DNA from: Paraburkholderia acidicola
Lineage (GTDB): Bacteria > Pseudomonadota > Gammaproteobacteria > Burkholderiales > Burkholderiaceae
DNA length: 64,000 nucleotides
NCBI RefSeq assembly: GCF_002362315.1
Contig: NZ_MTZV01000001.1
Span: 434,001-498,000, forward strand
Reading direction: 5' to 3'
Numbering within the stretch: position 1 is the stretch's first letter; each line of letters starts with the position of its first letter. The notes beneath the pieces were generated by a model that saw only the letters and a list, made by a program, of their open reading frames with translations, was not told the DNA's origin and ran no database searches. Shown here one piece after another: positions 38,477 through 51,800 of this stretch. The position numbers and the translations under genes are program-made.

Positions 38477-38990
38477 GTAAATCTCCGCAAGGGTTGGGTC
38501 TTAAGCCGGCTGCCGCATCCACCGCGCCGCCCTCACCTTTGTGAAGACCTGACGCTGCGGACACCCTGGGTGCGCCGGCTTGCGAGTTTGCTGCTTCGCT
38601 TCCTGTTTGCTTGAGGCGCCCGTACTGACTTACGCAGGCAGAGCACATCAAGGATCTTCGCGACGCAGGAAGCGCCCGCCGCGAGAACCCGCCCCTTAAT
38701 TCGCCCAATACCGCACACAAACCGGTATCCAACAAATCAGGAACGACGTAGCCCGCGATTATAGCATGTGACTATCGCCTGACTCAATGGGTCCGATGGA
38801 TACCTGGTAGCACATAGCGTTGGCGGCAGGTTGCACCTCCGGGCGGCGCGCGGCCGGCGTTTCGGCGCAAACCGGGGCGCCACAGCCCGGTCCGCCGGCC
38901 GCCCGGGCGTCTCCGGGCCGTCTCAAAAGCCAGCGGCACCCTCAATATGGTGCGATAATTCGCCCAATAGACGCATTTCAGGCCCATCCC
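38477..38990. other. rpsB leader and divergent region to map
   Basis: This 514-bp gene-free stretch holds the rpsB 5' leader (38477 to about 38751), the rpsB promoter (38758-38787), and a GC-rich segment (about 38800-38940) before the map gene. A -10-like GATAAT at 38953-38958 could serve map, without a clear -35. Short open frames in it lack support. The long leader is a candidate for S2 autoregulation, as known for rpsB in other bacteria. Confidence 0.5.
38758..38787 (-). promoter_or_regulatory. Predicted promoter of the rpsB-tsf block
   Basis: On the minus strand TTGAGT (38787-38782), an 18-bp spacer and a perfect TATAAT (38763-38758) are seen. Transcription would start near 38751, leaving about 275 nt before the rpsB ATG. 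Confidence 0.65.
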
Positions 38991-39800
38991 ATGGCTATTA
39001 CGATCAAAAACGAACACGATATCGCGCAAATGCGCGTTGCATGCCGCCTCGGGAGCGAGGTGCTCGACTACATCACGCCTTTCGTTAAGCCCGGCATCAC
39101 GACCGGCGAACTCGACCGGCTGTGCCACGAATACATGCTGAACGTACAGGGCACGGTCCCGGCCCCGCTCAACTATCAGCCGCCGGGCTACCCGCCGTAC
39201 CCGAAAGCCACCTGCATTTCCGTCAACGACGTGATCTGCCACGGCATCCCCGGCGAGAAAACGCTCAAGAACGGCGACGCGCTGAACATCGACATCACGG
39301 TGATCAAGAACGGTTATTTCGGCGATACCAGCCGGATGTTCATCGTCGGTGAAGGGTCGATTCTCGCGAAGCGGCTCGTCCAGACCACCTTCGAATGCAT
39401 GTGGCTCGGCATCGAACAGGTGCGTCCGGGCGCGCATCTCGGCGACATCGGCTACGCGATCCAGCGGCACGCCGAGGCGCAGGGCTATAGCGTGGTGCGC
39501 GAATACTGCGGTCACGGTATCGGTACCGTGTTCCACGAAGATCCGCAAATCCTGCACTACGGCCGCCCTGGCACGGGTCTCGAATTGCAGACCGGCATGA
39601 TCTTCACGATCGAACCGATGATCAACGCCGGCCGCCGTGATATCCGCACCATGCCGGACCAGTGGACCGTCAAGACCAAAGACCGCAGCCTGTCCGCACA
39701 GTGGGAGCACACCATCCTCGTCACGGAAACGGGGCACGACGTGCTGACCGTCTCCGCCGGTACGCCCGCCCGGCCGGCGCTCAGCGCCGCTACCGCCTGA
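38991..39800 (+). CDS. map: Methionine aminopeptidase, type I
   Basis: The 269-residue metalloenzyme removes N-terminal methionine from new proteins. It has the pita-bread fold motifs: [40 protein letters not shown] with two metal aspartates, [20 protein letters not shown] with the metal histidine, [12 protein letters not shown], and [11 protein letters not shown] with metal glutamates. The ATG at 38991 matches the usual MAITIKN start. It is divergent from rpsB, the common arrangement, and precedes glnD. Confidence 0.97.
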   Translation: MAITIKNEHDIAQMRVACRLGSEVLDYITPFVKPGITTGELDRLCHEYMLNVQGTVPAPLNYQPPGYPPYPKATCISVNDVICHGIPGEKTLKNGDALNIDITVIKNGYFGDTSRMFIVGEGSILAKRLVQTTFECMWLGIEQVRPGAHLGDIGYAIQRHAEAQGYSVVREYCGHGIGTVFHEDPQILHYGRPGTGLELQTGMIFTIEPMINAGRRDIRTMPDQWTVKTKDRSLSAQWEHTILVTETGHDVLTVSAGTPARPALSAATA

Positions 39801-39831
39801 GCTTTTCGTTTCCCTTGTCCGCCGCGTGCCC

Positions 39832-42411
39832 ATGAGTAGCGTCCAGGTTGTTCCTCTTTTCAGTGCTACGTCGCTCAAGGCGGACTACAAGATAGCGAAG
39901 GCCGCGCTGCTGGAGCGCTTCAGGACCGCCGGCAACGTCGATACGCTGATGCGCTCGCTCGCGCGTCTCACCGATACCGCACTGCGCGGCGCCTGGGATG
40001 CGTGCGGGCTGCCACCGGCGCTGACACTGCTGGCTGTCGGCGGTTATGGACGCGGCGAACTCGCGCCGTTTTCCGACATCGATATTCTGGTGCTGTTGCC
40101 CGACGGGCCGAATCCGCAGCTTGAAACGCGGCTTGAGCGCTTCATTGGCCTCGCGTGGGATCTCGGGCTCGAACTCGGCAGCAGCGTGCGCACCGTCGAG
40201 CAATGTCTCGAAGAGGCGGCCAACGACATCACCGTGCGTACCTCGCTGCTCGAAGCACGACGTATTGTCGGCAGCACATCGCTGTTTGAGCGATTTGCCG
40301 TGCGCTATCGCGAGGCGCTCGATCCGCGTGCCTTCTTCCAGGCGAAGGTGCTGGAAATGCGTCAGCGCCACGCGAAGTTTCAGGACACGCCCTACTCGCT
40401 CGAACCGAACATCAAGGAAAGCCCGGGCGGCCTGCGCGATCTGCAGTTGATCCTCTGGGTCACGCAGGCGGCGGGCTTCGGCAGTAGCTGGCGCGAACTC
40501 GATGCACGCGGCCTGATCACCGAGCGCGAAGCACGCGGGCTGCGCCGCAATGAAAGCTTTCTGAAGACGCTGCGCGCGCGGCTGCATGTGATCGCCGGGC
40601 GGCGCCAGGACATTCTCGTCTTCGATCTACAGATCGCGGTCGCCGAAAGTTTCGGCCACAAGGCCACCGACGCGAAACGCGCCAGCGAACAGTTGATGCG
40701 CCGCTACTACTGGGCCGCGAAAGCCGTCACGCAGCTGGCGACGATCCTGATCCAGAACATCGAAGCACAGCTGTTTCCGGATACGAGCGGCATCACGCGT
40801 GTGCTCTCGGACCATTTCGTCGAGAAGCAAGGCATGCTGGAGATTGCCGGCGACGATGTTTTCGAACGCGAACCGCATGCCATTCTCGAAGCGTTCCTGC
40901 TGTACGAGAAGATTCGCGGCGTCAAAGGGCTGTCCGCGCGCACGCTGCGCGCGCTCTACAACGCGCGCGACGCAATGGACCGGCACTGGCGCCGCGACCC
41001 CGAAAACCGTCGCATGTTTATGGAAATCCTCCAGCAGCCGGAGGGCATCACGCACGCGCTGCGGCTGATGAACCAGACGAGCGTGCTCGGGCGGTATCTG
41101 CTGAACTTCCGCCGCATCGTCGGGCAGATGCAGCACGACCTGTATCACGTGTATACCGTCGACCAGCACATCCTGATGGTGCTGCGTAATCTGCGCCGCT
41201 TCGCGGTTGCCGAGCATGCGCACGAATACCCGTTCTGCAGTCAGTTGATCGCGAATCTCGAGCGGCCGTGGGTGCTGTATGTCGCGGCGCTGTTCCACGA
41301 CATCGCGAAGGGCCGCGGCGGCGATCACTCGAAGCTCGGCATGGCCGACGCCCGACGCTTTTGTCGCGAGCACGGCATCGAAGCCGACGATACGGCGCTC
41401 GTCGTCTGGCTGGTCGAGCATCACCTGACGATGAGCCAGTTTGCCCAGAAGCAGGACACGAGCGACCCCGAGGTCATCAAGCGCTTCGCCGAACTGGTCC
41501 ACAGCGAGCGACGCCTGACAGCGCTGTATCTGCTGACGGTTGCCGATATCCGCGGCACCAGTCCGAAGGTCTGGAACACGTGGAAAGGCAAGCTGCTCGA
41601 AGACCTTTATCGCACGACGCTCAATGTGCTCGGTGGCGCGCGGCCCGATGCGCATTCGGAACTGAAGTCCCGTCAGGAAGAGGCCCTGACGTTGCTGCGG
41701 CTCGAAACCGTGCCCGAGCACGCGCATAGCGCGCTGTGGGATCAACTCGACGTCGGTTATTTCCTGCGCCACGATGCCGCCGATATCGCGTGGCAAACGC
41801 GCGTGCTGCATCGCCACGTCAACACGCCGACGCCGATCGTTCGCGCGCGCCCATGGCCGATCGGCGAAGCGTTGCAGGTGCTCGTCTACGTGCAGGATCG
41901 CCCCGATCTGTTCGCTGGCATCTGCGCGTATTTCGACCGCAACGGGCTGTCGGTGCTCGATGCGCGGGTCAGCACGACGAAACACGGCTACGCGCTCGAT
42001 AACTTCCTCGTTGCGCACACCGAACGGGACGTGCACTATCGCGACATCGCGAATCTCGTGGAGCAGGAGCTCGCCGCCCGGTTAACCGCTGGCGGCACGC
42101 TGCTGCCGGAACCGTCGAAGGGCCGTCTGTCGCGGCTCTCGCGCACGTTCCCTGTGACGCCGCGCGTCGACCTGCGGGCCGACGAGCGCGGCCAGTACTA
42201 CATCCTGTCCGTGTCGGCCAACGACCGGCCAGGCCTTCTTTATTCGATCGCGCGTGTGCTGGCTGAGCACCGGGTCGGCGTCCATGCGGCGCGGATCAAT
42301 ACGCTCGGCGAACGCGTCGAAGACGTGTTTCTGCTGGACGGACGCGGCCTGTCGGACAACCGCCTGCAAATTCAGGTCGAGACCGAGCTGCTGCGCGCGA
42401 TCGCAGTGTGA
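39832..42411 (+). CDS. glnD: Bifunctional [protein-PII] uridylyltransferase/uridylyl-removing enzyme
   Basis: The 859-residue product senses glutamine and uridylylates or deuridylylates PII proteins to control nitrogen metabolism. It has the nucleotidyltransferase motif [20 protein letters not shown] (Asp82, Asp84), a central HD hydrolase domain ([17 protein letters not shown]), and two C-terminal ACT domains ([20 protein letters not shown] and [20 protein letters not shown]) that bind glutamine. The ATG at 39832 is preferred to a GTG two codons upstream. It follows map and ends just before the pseudouridine synthase gene. Confidence 0.96.
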   Translation: MSSVQVVPLFSATSLKADYKIAKAALLERFRTAGNVDTLMRSLARLTDTALRGAWDACGLPPALTLLAVGGYGRGELAPFSDIDILVLLPDGPNPQLETRLERFIGLAWDLGLELGSSVRTVEQCLEEAANDITVRTSLLEARRIVGSTSLFERFAVRYREALDPRAFFQAKVLEMRQRHAKFQDTPYSLEPNIKESPGGLRDLQLILWVTQAAGFGSSWRELDARGLITEREARGLRRNESFLKTLRARLHVIAGRRQDILVFDLQIAVAESFGHKATDAKRASEQLMRRYYWAAKAVTQLATILIQNIEAQLFPDTSGITRVLSDHFVEKQGMLEIAGDDVFEREPHAILEAFLLYEKIRGVKGLSARTLRALYNARDAMDRHWRRDPENRRMFMEILQQPEGITHALRLMNQTSVLGRYLLNFRRIVGQMQHDLYHVYTVDQHILMVLRNLRRFAVAEHAHEYPFCSQLIANLERPWVLYVAALFHDIAKGRGGDHSKLGMADARRFCREHGIEADDTALVVWLVEHHLTMSQFAQKQDTSDPEVIKRFAELVHSERRLTALYLLTVADIRGTSPKVWNTWKGKLLEDLYRTTLNVLGGARPDAHSELKSRQEEALTLLRLETVPEHAHSALWDQLDVGYFLRHDAADIAWQTRVLHRHVNTPTPIVRARPWPIGEALQVLVYVQDRPDLFAGICAYFDRNGLSVLDARVSTTKHGYALDNFLVAHTERDVHYRDIANLVEQELAARLTAGGTLLPEPSKGRLSRLSRTFPVTPRVDLRADERGQYYILSVSANDRPGLLYSIARVLAEHRVGVHAARINTLGERVEDVFLLDGRGLSDNRLQIQVETELLRAIAV

Positions 42412-42417
42412 GATTTC

Positions 42418-44484
42418 ATGCGACTCAAATTAACAGCCAAGCATCCGCGGCCGGCTTCGTCCGAACGCGCCCCTGTGCGTACCGGTAGTACGTCTGCGCG
42501 TAAACCTGTGCGCGGGGCGGGTGCGGGTAAATCTGCGGGGGGCGCTGGGTCTGCTGGATCTGGCGGTGCGGGTAAGCCGCCGCGGGCGGGTGCAGCGGGT
42601 GCGGAGAAGCGTCCGGCGGGCAAGTTCGCCGCTGCTACCGGCGAGCGGCGCAAGCCGGCGTCCGCCGCGGGTGGCGTTAGATCCGACGCGCGGCGTGCGC
42701 CGTCCGAGCGGCCGCCCCGCCGCGCCGAAGGCGAACCTCGACGCTTTGACGGCGAGCGGCCGCGTGGTGATGGGCCCGCACGTCGTGCTGATGGCGAACG
42801 TCCGCGTGGGGACAGCCCGGCACGTCGTTTCGACGGTGAACGTCCACGTGGTGATGGCCCGGCACGTCGTGCTGATGGCGAGCGTCCGCGTGGAGATAGC
42901 CCGGCGCGACGTTTCGACGGTGAACGTCCACGCGGCGATGGCCCGGCACGTCGCACCGATGGTGACCGCCCGCGTGGTGTTGGCCCGGCACGTCGTACCG
43001 ATGGCGAGCGTCCGCGTGGCGACAGTCCAGCACGTCGTTTCGACGGTGAACGTCCGCGTGGTGATGGCTCGGCACGTCGCACCGATGGTGACCGCCCGCG
43101 TGGAGATAGTCCCGCACGACGTTTCGACGGTGAACGTACACGTGGTGACGGCCCAGCACGTCGTGCTGACGGCGAGCGCCCGCGTGGGGATAGCCCGGCG
43201 CGTCGTTTCGACAGCGAACGTCCGCGCGGCGATGGCCCAGCTCGGCGCTTCGACAGCGAACCGCGCCGCACTGGTGGAGTACGTGCACCACGCGACGGCA
43301 ACCCGGACGCACCGCGCAATCGCGACGCGGCACGACCGGCACGTTTCACGGGCGAACGCGGTGCGCCGCGCCCGGACCGCGACGCGAGCGACCGTCGCGT
43401 CCCCACCGAACGTGGCCCGCGCGCAGCTTCGAGCGACCGTAGCGAGCGGCCCGTCTTCAGATCAGGCGAGAAACGCGAAACCGGACGCGACAGCGCCCCC
43501 GAGCGCAAGGAACGTCGCATCGCACAACCCATCAAGGGCGGATACGAAGGCCGCACTACCCGGCCGGCCGAAGACACCCGTCCGGCCCGCCCGGCCGCAC
43601 GCCGCACCGCTGACGAGGGCAACAGCACCTACCCCGGTCCGAAGCTCGACGATCAGCGCTCCAGACGCGCCAAACGCGCGGATGATCCCAAGCCCTTCAG
43701 GCCGGCGCGCGAACGCGACGACCAGCCCGGCACACTCCGTCTTTCGAAGCTGATGTCCGAACTCGGCATGTGCTCGCGCCGCGAGGCCGACGAGTGGATC
43801 GAGAAAGGCTGGGTAACGGTCGATGGTGTGGTGATCGACACGTTGGGCACAAAGGTTCGCCCCGATCAGCGCATCGACATCGATCCTGCCGCACAGGCCA
43901 TGCAGGCGAAGCAGGTCACGATCCTCATCCACAAGCCGGTCGGCTATGTATCGGGGCAGGCGGAAGACGGCTACGAACCCGCGGTCGCGCTGGTCACGCC
44001 GGCCAATCGCTGGGAAGGCGACCATTCGGGTACCCAGTTCTCGCCCTCACATCTGCGGACGCTGGCACCGGCCGGACGGCTCGACATCGATTCGACGGGG
44101 CTGCTCGTACTGACCCAGGATGGCCGGGTCGCGAAGCAGTTGATCGGTGGGCATTCCGAGGTCGACAAGGAGTACCTGGTCCGAGTCGCCTACGGCGACA
44201 TCGAAACCGACGTCGATCAACACTTCCCTGCCGAGAGCCTCGCGCTGCTGTGTCACGGCCTGTCCCTCGACGACGTGCCGCTCAAACCCGCGAAGGTCAC
44301 CTGGCAGAACAGCGAGCAACTTCGTTTCGTCCTGAATGAGGGCAAGAAACGGCAGATCCGCCACATGTGCGAAGCCGTCGGGCTACGGGTCGTCGGGTTG
44401 AAGCGGGTGCGCATCGGCAAGGTGATGCTGGGCGCACTGCCACAAGGGCAATGGCGCTATCTGAGCGCCGAAGAGTTGTTCTGA
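42418..44484 (+). CDS. Rsu-family pseudouridine synthase with a long tandem-repeat N-terminal extension
   Basis: The 688-residue product has a C-terminal catalytic half: an S4 RNA-binding domain from about residue 440 (LRLSKLMSELGMCSRREADE), then the RsuA/RluB/E/F fold with the catalytic Asp556 in APAGRLDIDSTGLLVLTQDG and GKKRQIRHMCEAVGLRVVGL. It is closest in style to RluF, which modifies 23S rRNA. Residues 1-435 are low-complexity, rich in Arg, Asp, Gly, Pro and Ala, and contain twelve tandem 14-residue units (about 108-275). Normal family members are about 290 residues, so this extension more than doubles the length. The start at 42418, 6 bp after glnD, keeps the extension in frame; its role is unknown, perhaps RNA binding or condensation. 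Confidence 0.88.
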   Translation: MRLKLTAKHPRPASSERAPVRTGSTSARKPVRGAGAGKSAGGAGSAGSGGAGKPPRAGAAGAEKRPAGKFAAATGERRKPASAAGGVRSDARRAPSERPPRRAEGEPRRFDGERPRGDGPARRADGERPRGDSPARRFDGERPRGDGPARRADGERPRGDSPARRFDGERPRGDGPARRTDGDRPRGVGPARRTDGERPRGDSPARRFDGERPRGDGSARRTDGDRPRGDSPARRFDGERTRGDGPARRADGERPRGDSPARRFDSERPRGDGPARRFDSEPRRTGGVRAPRDGNPDAPRNRDAARPARFTGERGAPRPDRDASDRRVPTERGPRAASSDRSERPVFRSGEKRETGRDSAPERKERRIAQPIKGGYEGRTTRPAEDTRPARPAARRTADEGNSTYPGPKLDDQRSRRAKRADDPKPFRPARERDDQPGTLRLSKLMSELGMCSRREADEWIEKGWVTVDGVVIDTLGTKVRPDQRIDIDPAAQAMQAKQVTILIHKPVGYVSGQAEDGYEPAVALVTPANRWEGDHSGTQFSPSHLRTLAPAGRLDIDSTGLLVLTQDGRVAKQLIGGHSEVDKEYLVRVAYGDIETDVDQHFPAESLALLCHGLSLDDVPLKPAKVTWQNSEQLRFVLNEGKKRQIRHMCEAVGLRVVGLKRVRIGKVMLGALPQGQWRYLSAEELF
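42739..43242 (+). repeat. Twelve tandem 42-bp repeats inside the pseudouridine synthase gene
   Basis: Each unit encodes a variant of R-R-[FAT]-D-G-[ED]-R-P-R-G-D-[GS]-P-A. F-type units with GDG and A/T-type units with GDS alternate for much of the array, giving an 84-bp higher-order period. A thirteenth partial unit (RRFDSEPRR) follows. Third-codon changes among copies show divergence, so the array is not a fresh amplification. Confidence 0.9.
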
Positions 44485-44526
44485 CGCGTCTCGCCCGGGG
44501 ATTCAATTCAGGGAAGGCCAAACGAT

Positions 44527-44554
44527 AAAAAGCCCACGAAAAACGTGGGCTTTT
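44527..44554. terminator. Bidirectional terminator between the pseudouridine synthase gene and def
   Basis: The sequence AAAAA-GCCCACG, loop AAAAA, CGTGGGC-TTTT works on both strands. It lies 42 bp past the plus-strand stop at 44484 and 37 bp past the minus-strand def stop at 44592. Confidence 0.88.
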
Positions 44555-44591
44555 CACTGCCTGCGCGGTTCACCGCGCTCAACCTACATCA

Positions 44592-47548
<2,957 letters not shown>

Positions 47549-48772
47549 TTACTGACTAAACAATCGCCGGGTAGCCGGCGAACCCGCCGGAATCCCCGCC
47601 TGTTCGAGTTTTGCGTACAGCGTCATCAGCTGCTTTTCGATCGCGAGAAGCGCACTCTCGGGCAGCGGCCGGCGCTGATCGTCGACCACGCGCCCGCCGA
47701 TTCGCTCAGCCAGCGACTTCGCGTAATCGCACATCAGCCGGAACGGCAGGATGTCCTCGTCGGCCACCGGCACGTCGAGCACCAGCGTGATCATCTGACC
47801 GCCCTTGTAGGTCAGGTCGTCGCGCAGAAAATTCGTGTCGCCGAACTGCAGCATGAACACCGGGCTCTGCTTCGCGTCGAGCTTGACGAAGCGGGTGCCG
47901 TCGCGCGACAGCAGCAGGCCGTCCTGCGACGCCACCGCCTGCACGTAATTCGCCGACCACGGCGCGCCATCCGACATCACGTTGATCGACAGTTGCGCGT
48001 CGCACTGCGCGGCAAAGCCGTCGAGTTCGCGCGCCATCGCTACGGTTTCCAGCATGTCGGGGAATTCCGGCGATGCATCGATTGCATCGGCGAACTGCTG
48101 TACGCCCGTCACGAACTCGGAGAACTCCAGTTCGTTGAGCGGCCCGCTGCGGTTCGCAAGTTGCGCAGCCGCGCGCAGTTCCTCGTAGCGCACGCCGTTT
48201 TGCAGCAGCTCCCATGCACCGCCACCTTCCGGCTTGCCTTCGATATGCACGGGCTTGCTGCCCGCGCGGCGCAGGCGCTGCGCAAACGGAATCACCTTGT
48301 CGCCGGCCACGGTGGCGGCCGGACGGATCGGGACGATACAGTCGATGCGGCGGTCCACGATGGCGGGCGGCGCTGACGAGATCGTCGTCGCGGCAGGCAG
48401 GATCGGTTCGATCGCTTCGTCGGGCCCACCGTCGCCGGCACGCTCGGGGAAGCCGTCTGGCGTCGTCGCCTCGGCCTGGATATCGGTCGGTGTGTCGAGC
48501 GGCGCAACCGCGCCGAAGGTCGGCTCGACGCGCGGCGCCACGCTGGCGCCGGCCTCGCCCGCCACCGGTTCGCGGCGCACCGGCTGGCGCGCCGGCTCGA
48601 TGAACGGACTCTGTTCCGCCTGATCGTCGCGGGCCTGCGCTTCGGCGGCATCGGCCGGCATCGGCCGCGGCATCCTGCGGCGTACTTTCGCGCCCTGCCA
48701 TGCGTTGTACGCCACGACACCTCCGACGACCACGGCGCCGGCACCGATCAAACCGAGTGTCAACTCGTCCAT
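47549..48772 (-). CDS. zipA: Cell division protein ZipA
   Basis: The 407-residue product tethers FtsZ to the membrane at the division site. It has one N-terminal membrane helix (LTLGLIGAGAVVVGGVVAYN), a basic patch (KVRRRMPRPMP), a proline- and acid-rich linker to about residue 170, and the C-terminal FtsZ-binding domain (about 260-400, with SINVMSDGAPWSANYVQAVA and FMLQFGDTNFLRDDL). The weakly conserved linker is typical. It lies between smc and ligA, the known Burkholderia order. Confidence 0.9.
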   Translation of the reverse strand: MDELTLGLIGAGAVVVGGVVAYNAWQGAKVRRRMPRPMPADAAEAQARDDQAEQSPFIEPARQPVRREPVAGEAGASVAPRVEPTFGAVAPLDTPTDIQAEATTPDGFPERAGDGGPDEAIEPILPAATTISSAPPAIVDRRIDCIVPIRPAATVAGDKVIPFAQRLRRAGSKPVHIEGKPEGGGAWELLQNGVRYEELRAAAQLANRSGPLNELEFSEFVTGVQQFADAIDASPEFPDMLETVAMARELDGFAAQCDAQLSINVMSDGAPWSANYVQAVASQDGLLLSRDGTRFVKLDAKQSPVFMLQFGDTNFLRDDLTYKGGQMITLVLDVPVADEDILPFRLMCDYAKSLAERIGGRVVDDQRRPLPESALLAIEKQLMTLYAKLEQAGIPAGSPATRRLFSQ

Positions 48773-48894
48773 GCACGCTCCATCAGCAATTCCCTTGTTT
48801 CAATTCACTTGCCTGCTCATTTGCCTGCTGCGGTTTGCCCGAGTCTACGACAGGGGCGCCAGCGCATGTGATTCAAACGATTCAAACCCGCGCG

Positions 48895-51800
48895 TCAAAG
48901 CGCATTCTGTGCAAATCCTGCCGCCGCTTCCATATCGACCGCGACGATCCGGGACACGCCCTGTTCCTGCATCGTCACGCCGATCAGTTGCTGCGCCATC
49001 TCCATCGCGATCTTGTTGTGCGAGATAAACAGGAACTGCGTCTTTTCCGCCATCGCGCGAACCAGGTTGGCGAAGCGTTCGGTGTTCGCGTCGTCGAGCG
49101 GCGCGTCCACTTCGTCGAGCAGACAGAACGGCGCCGGATTCAACTGGAACATCGCGAACACGAGTGCCGTCGCGGTCAGCGCTTTCTCGCCGCCCGACAG
49201 CAGGTGGATCGTCGAGTTCTTCTTGCCCGGCGGCTGCGCCATCACCTGCACGCCGGCATCGAGAATTTCGTCGCCGGTCATGATGAGCCGCGCCTGCCCA
49301 CCGCCGAACAGACGCGGGAACAGTTCGCCGAAGTGCTTGTTGACTTCATCGAACGTGCCTTGCAGCAGCGTCCGTGTTTCCTGATCGATCTTGCGGATCG
49401 CGTCTTCGAGCGTGTCGATCGCGCTGGTCAGATCCGCCGATTGCGCATCGAGGAACGCCTTGCGTTCGCTCGCGGCCTTCAGCTCGTCGAGCGCGGCCAT
49501 GTTCACCGGCCCGAGCGCGGCGATCGCGTTGTTGATGCGCGTGACTTCGCCTTGCAGGTACGACGGCTTCATGTCCGGCGTGAGCTTCGCCTGCAGCTCG
49601 GCCTCGTCGATGCCAGCCTCGGCAAGCTGCTCGATGAACTGCTGGCCACTCAGGCGTGCGGCCTGCTCTTTTAGCTGTAATTCGGTGATGCGGTCGCGCA
49701 GCGGTTGCAGTGCGCGTTCGGCGGTGAGGCGCGTTTCGTCGGCCTGGCGCAGTTTCGCCGTCAGATCGTCGAGTTCGAGCCGGGCTGCCTGCAGCGCCGC
49801 TTCCTTGACCGCGCGCAGCTCGAGCGCTTCCTGCAAACCGGTGTGCGCGGTCTGCTCGTTGATCGTTTCGAGTTCGGCTCGCGCATCTTCCAGCGATCCT
49901 GCCACCCGCTCGCTCTGTTCGTGCGCGATCTGGATGCTGCGCTTCAGTTCGTCGATGCGGTTCGCCATATTGCGTGCGGCGAAGCGCGCATCGGTGGCAG
50001 CACGATCGAGGTCGCGCGCTTCGGTGCGCGCATTGCTGAGCGCTTCGTCGAGGGCTTCGAAGGCAAGCTGGTTGTCTTCGAAACGCGCCTGCAGTTCGGC
50101 AAGCTCCGTATCGTGACGCTCGAAGTTCGCTTCCGATTCGGCACGCAGCGCACGCTGTTCGTCGATCTGCCCGGTGATCTCTTCGAGTTCCTCGCGGATC
50201 TGCGTGCTGCGCTGCGTATAGCGCTCATGTGCCTGGGCGAGCTTCAACACGTCCATCTGCAGCGCGTGGACCCGCTGCGTCGCGCGTTCGGCCTGCTGCC
50301 GCACGTCGGTCAGCACCTGTGCCGCCTGCGTATGCGCCGCTTCCGCGCGAATTGCCGCCGACTTCGCCTCTTCGGCAAGCAGCGCCTGCGCGCGCACCTG
50401 GCGCGTCAGGTTTTCGATCTCCTGCTGGCGTGCCAGCATGCCGGCCTGTTCGGAATCGGCGGCATAGAGCTGCACACCGACGCGCGTCACCACATGGCCG
50501 GCCTTGACGACGAACGCGCCGCCTTCCGGCAACTGCGTGCGCATGGCCAGCGCCTGCTGCAGGTCGTCCGCGACAAACGCTCGACCGAGCCAGTCGTTGA
50601 GCACTGCGCGCAGCCCTGCGTCGTCGATACGTACCAGCGCCAGTAGCGGCCGCAGTGCAGCCGGTGCGTCCGGAGCGGGGCCTGCCACGGGCGGTGCGTA
50701 GAACGCGAGCTTGGCAGGCGGTGCATCGGTGGCGAACGCCTTTACCCAGTCGAGATTCGACACTTCGAGTGCGGCGAGCCGCTCGCGCAGCACCGATTCG
50801 AGCGCGGTTTCCCAACCGGCCTCAACATGCAGTTTCTTCCACAGACGCGGCAAGCCGCCCAGTTCGTGCCTGTCGAGCCACGGCTGGATCTTGCCTTCGG
50901 TCTGCACGTTTTCCTGCAACTGCTTGAGCGCTGCAAGCCGTGCATCGAGTTGATGGTTCTGTGCGCTTTCGGCCTGCACACGCTCCTGCGCGGCGCGCCG
51001 GTCGGCGTCGAGGCGCGGCAGCGTTTCCTGGGCATCGGCGAGGCGCGCCTGCGCATCCTGCAGAATCTCTTCGTGTTCCGCGAGCTGCATGCGCGACTCT
51101 TCGAGCTGCGCTTCATCCGGTGCATCGAGCCCGCCCGCTTCCGACTTCAGCCGCTCATGACGCTGCTGCAATTGCTGCAGTTGCTGGTCGGCGTTGCGCT
51201 GATGCGCGGCTTCGAGCTTCAACGCCTGCTCGGTCTGCGCGATCCCACCGCGCTCTTCGTTCAACTGCGTCTGCGCATCGCGCCAGCGCGCCTCCAGCGC
51301 GGGCAGCGCGTCGTGCTTCGCAGCAGCGCTTTCCTCGGCGACAGCGGCTTTTTCTTCCGCGACGGCCAGTTGCTCTTCAGCATCGCCGAGATCGTCGCCG
51401 GCCTTGGCCGCTTGCGCATTCCATTGCTCGCGCTGGGCAGTCAGCGCCGCGATCTGCGCCTGCACGCGGTTGCGCGATTCGACGATGAAGCGGATCTCCG
51501 CTTCGAGCCGGCTCACTTCGGCATTCGCTTCGTAGAGGCCGCCCTGGGCGCCCTGCATCGCGTCGCTGGCCGAATAGTGGGCAACCCGCAGCGTTTCGAG
51601 CTGCGCTTCGACTTCGCGCAGCTTCGCGGTATGGGCTTCGAGGTCGATCTGCGCCTGTTCGATCGCGCGCTGCTGACGCTCCTGCTCGCCGCCCGCCTCG
51701 TTCTTGCGCAGCAGCCACAGCAGCCGCTGCTTTTCTTCGCCGTCGGTCTGCAGTTCCTTGAATTTCGTTGCGACGACCGCCTGTCCTTCGAGCTTCTCGA

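Noticed and set aside
42372..43628. Long antisense open frame (418 codons) with serine/arginine repeats opposite the pseudouridine synthase
   Set aside because: It is a by-product of the 42-bp repeat, whose length is a multiple of three and which lacks stops in this frame. It has no ribosome-binding site or domain.
42521..43753. Second plus-strand open frame (410 codons) across the same repeat
   Set aside because: It is a frame shadow of the repeat, with no start signal and no family resemblance; the catalytic domain is in the other frame.
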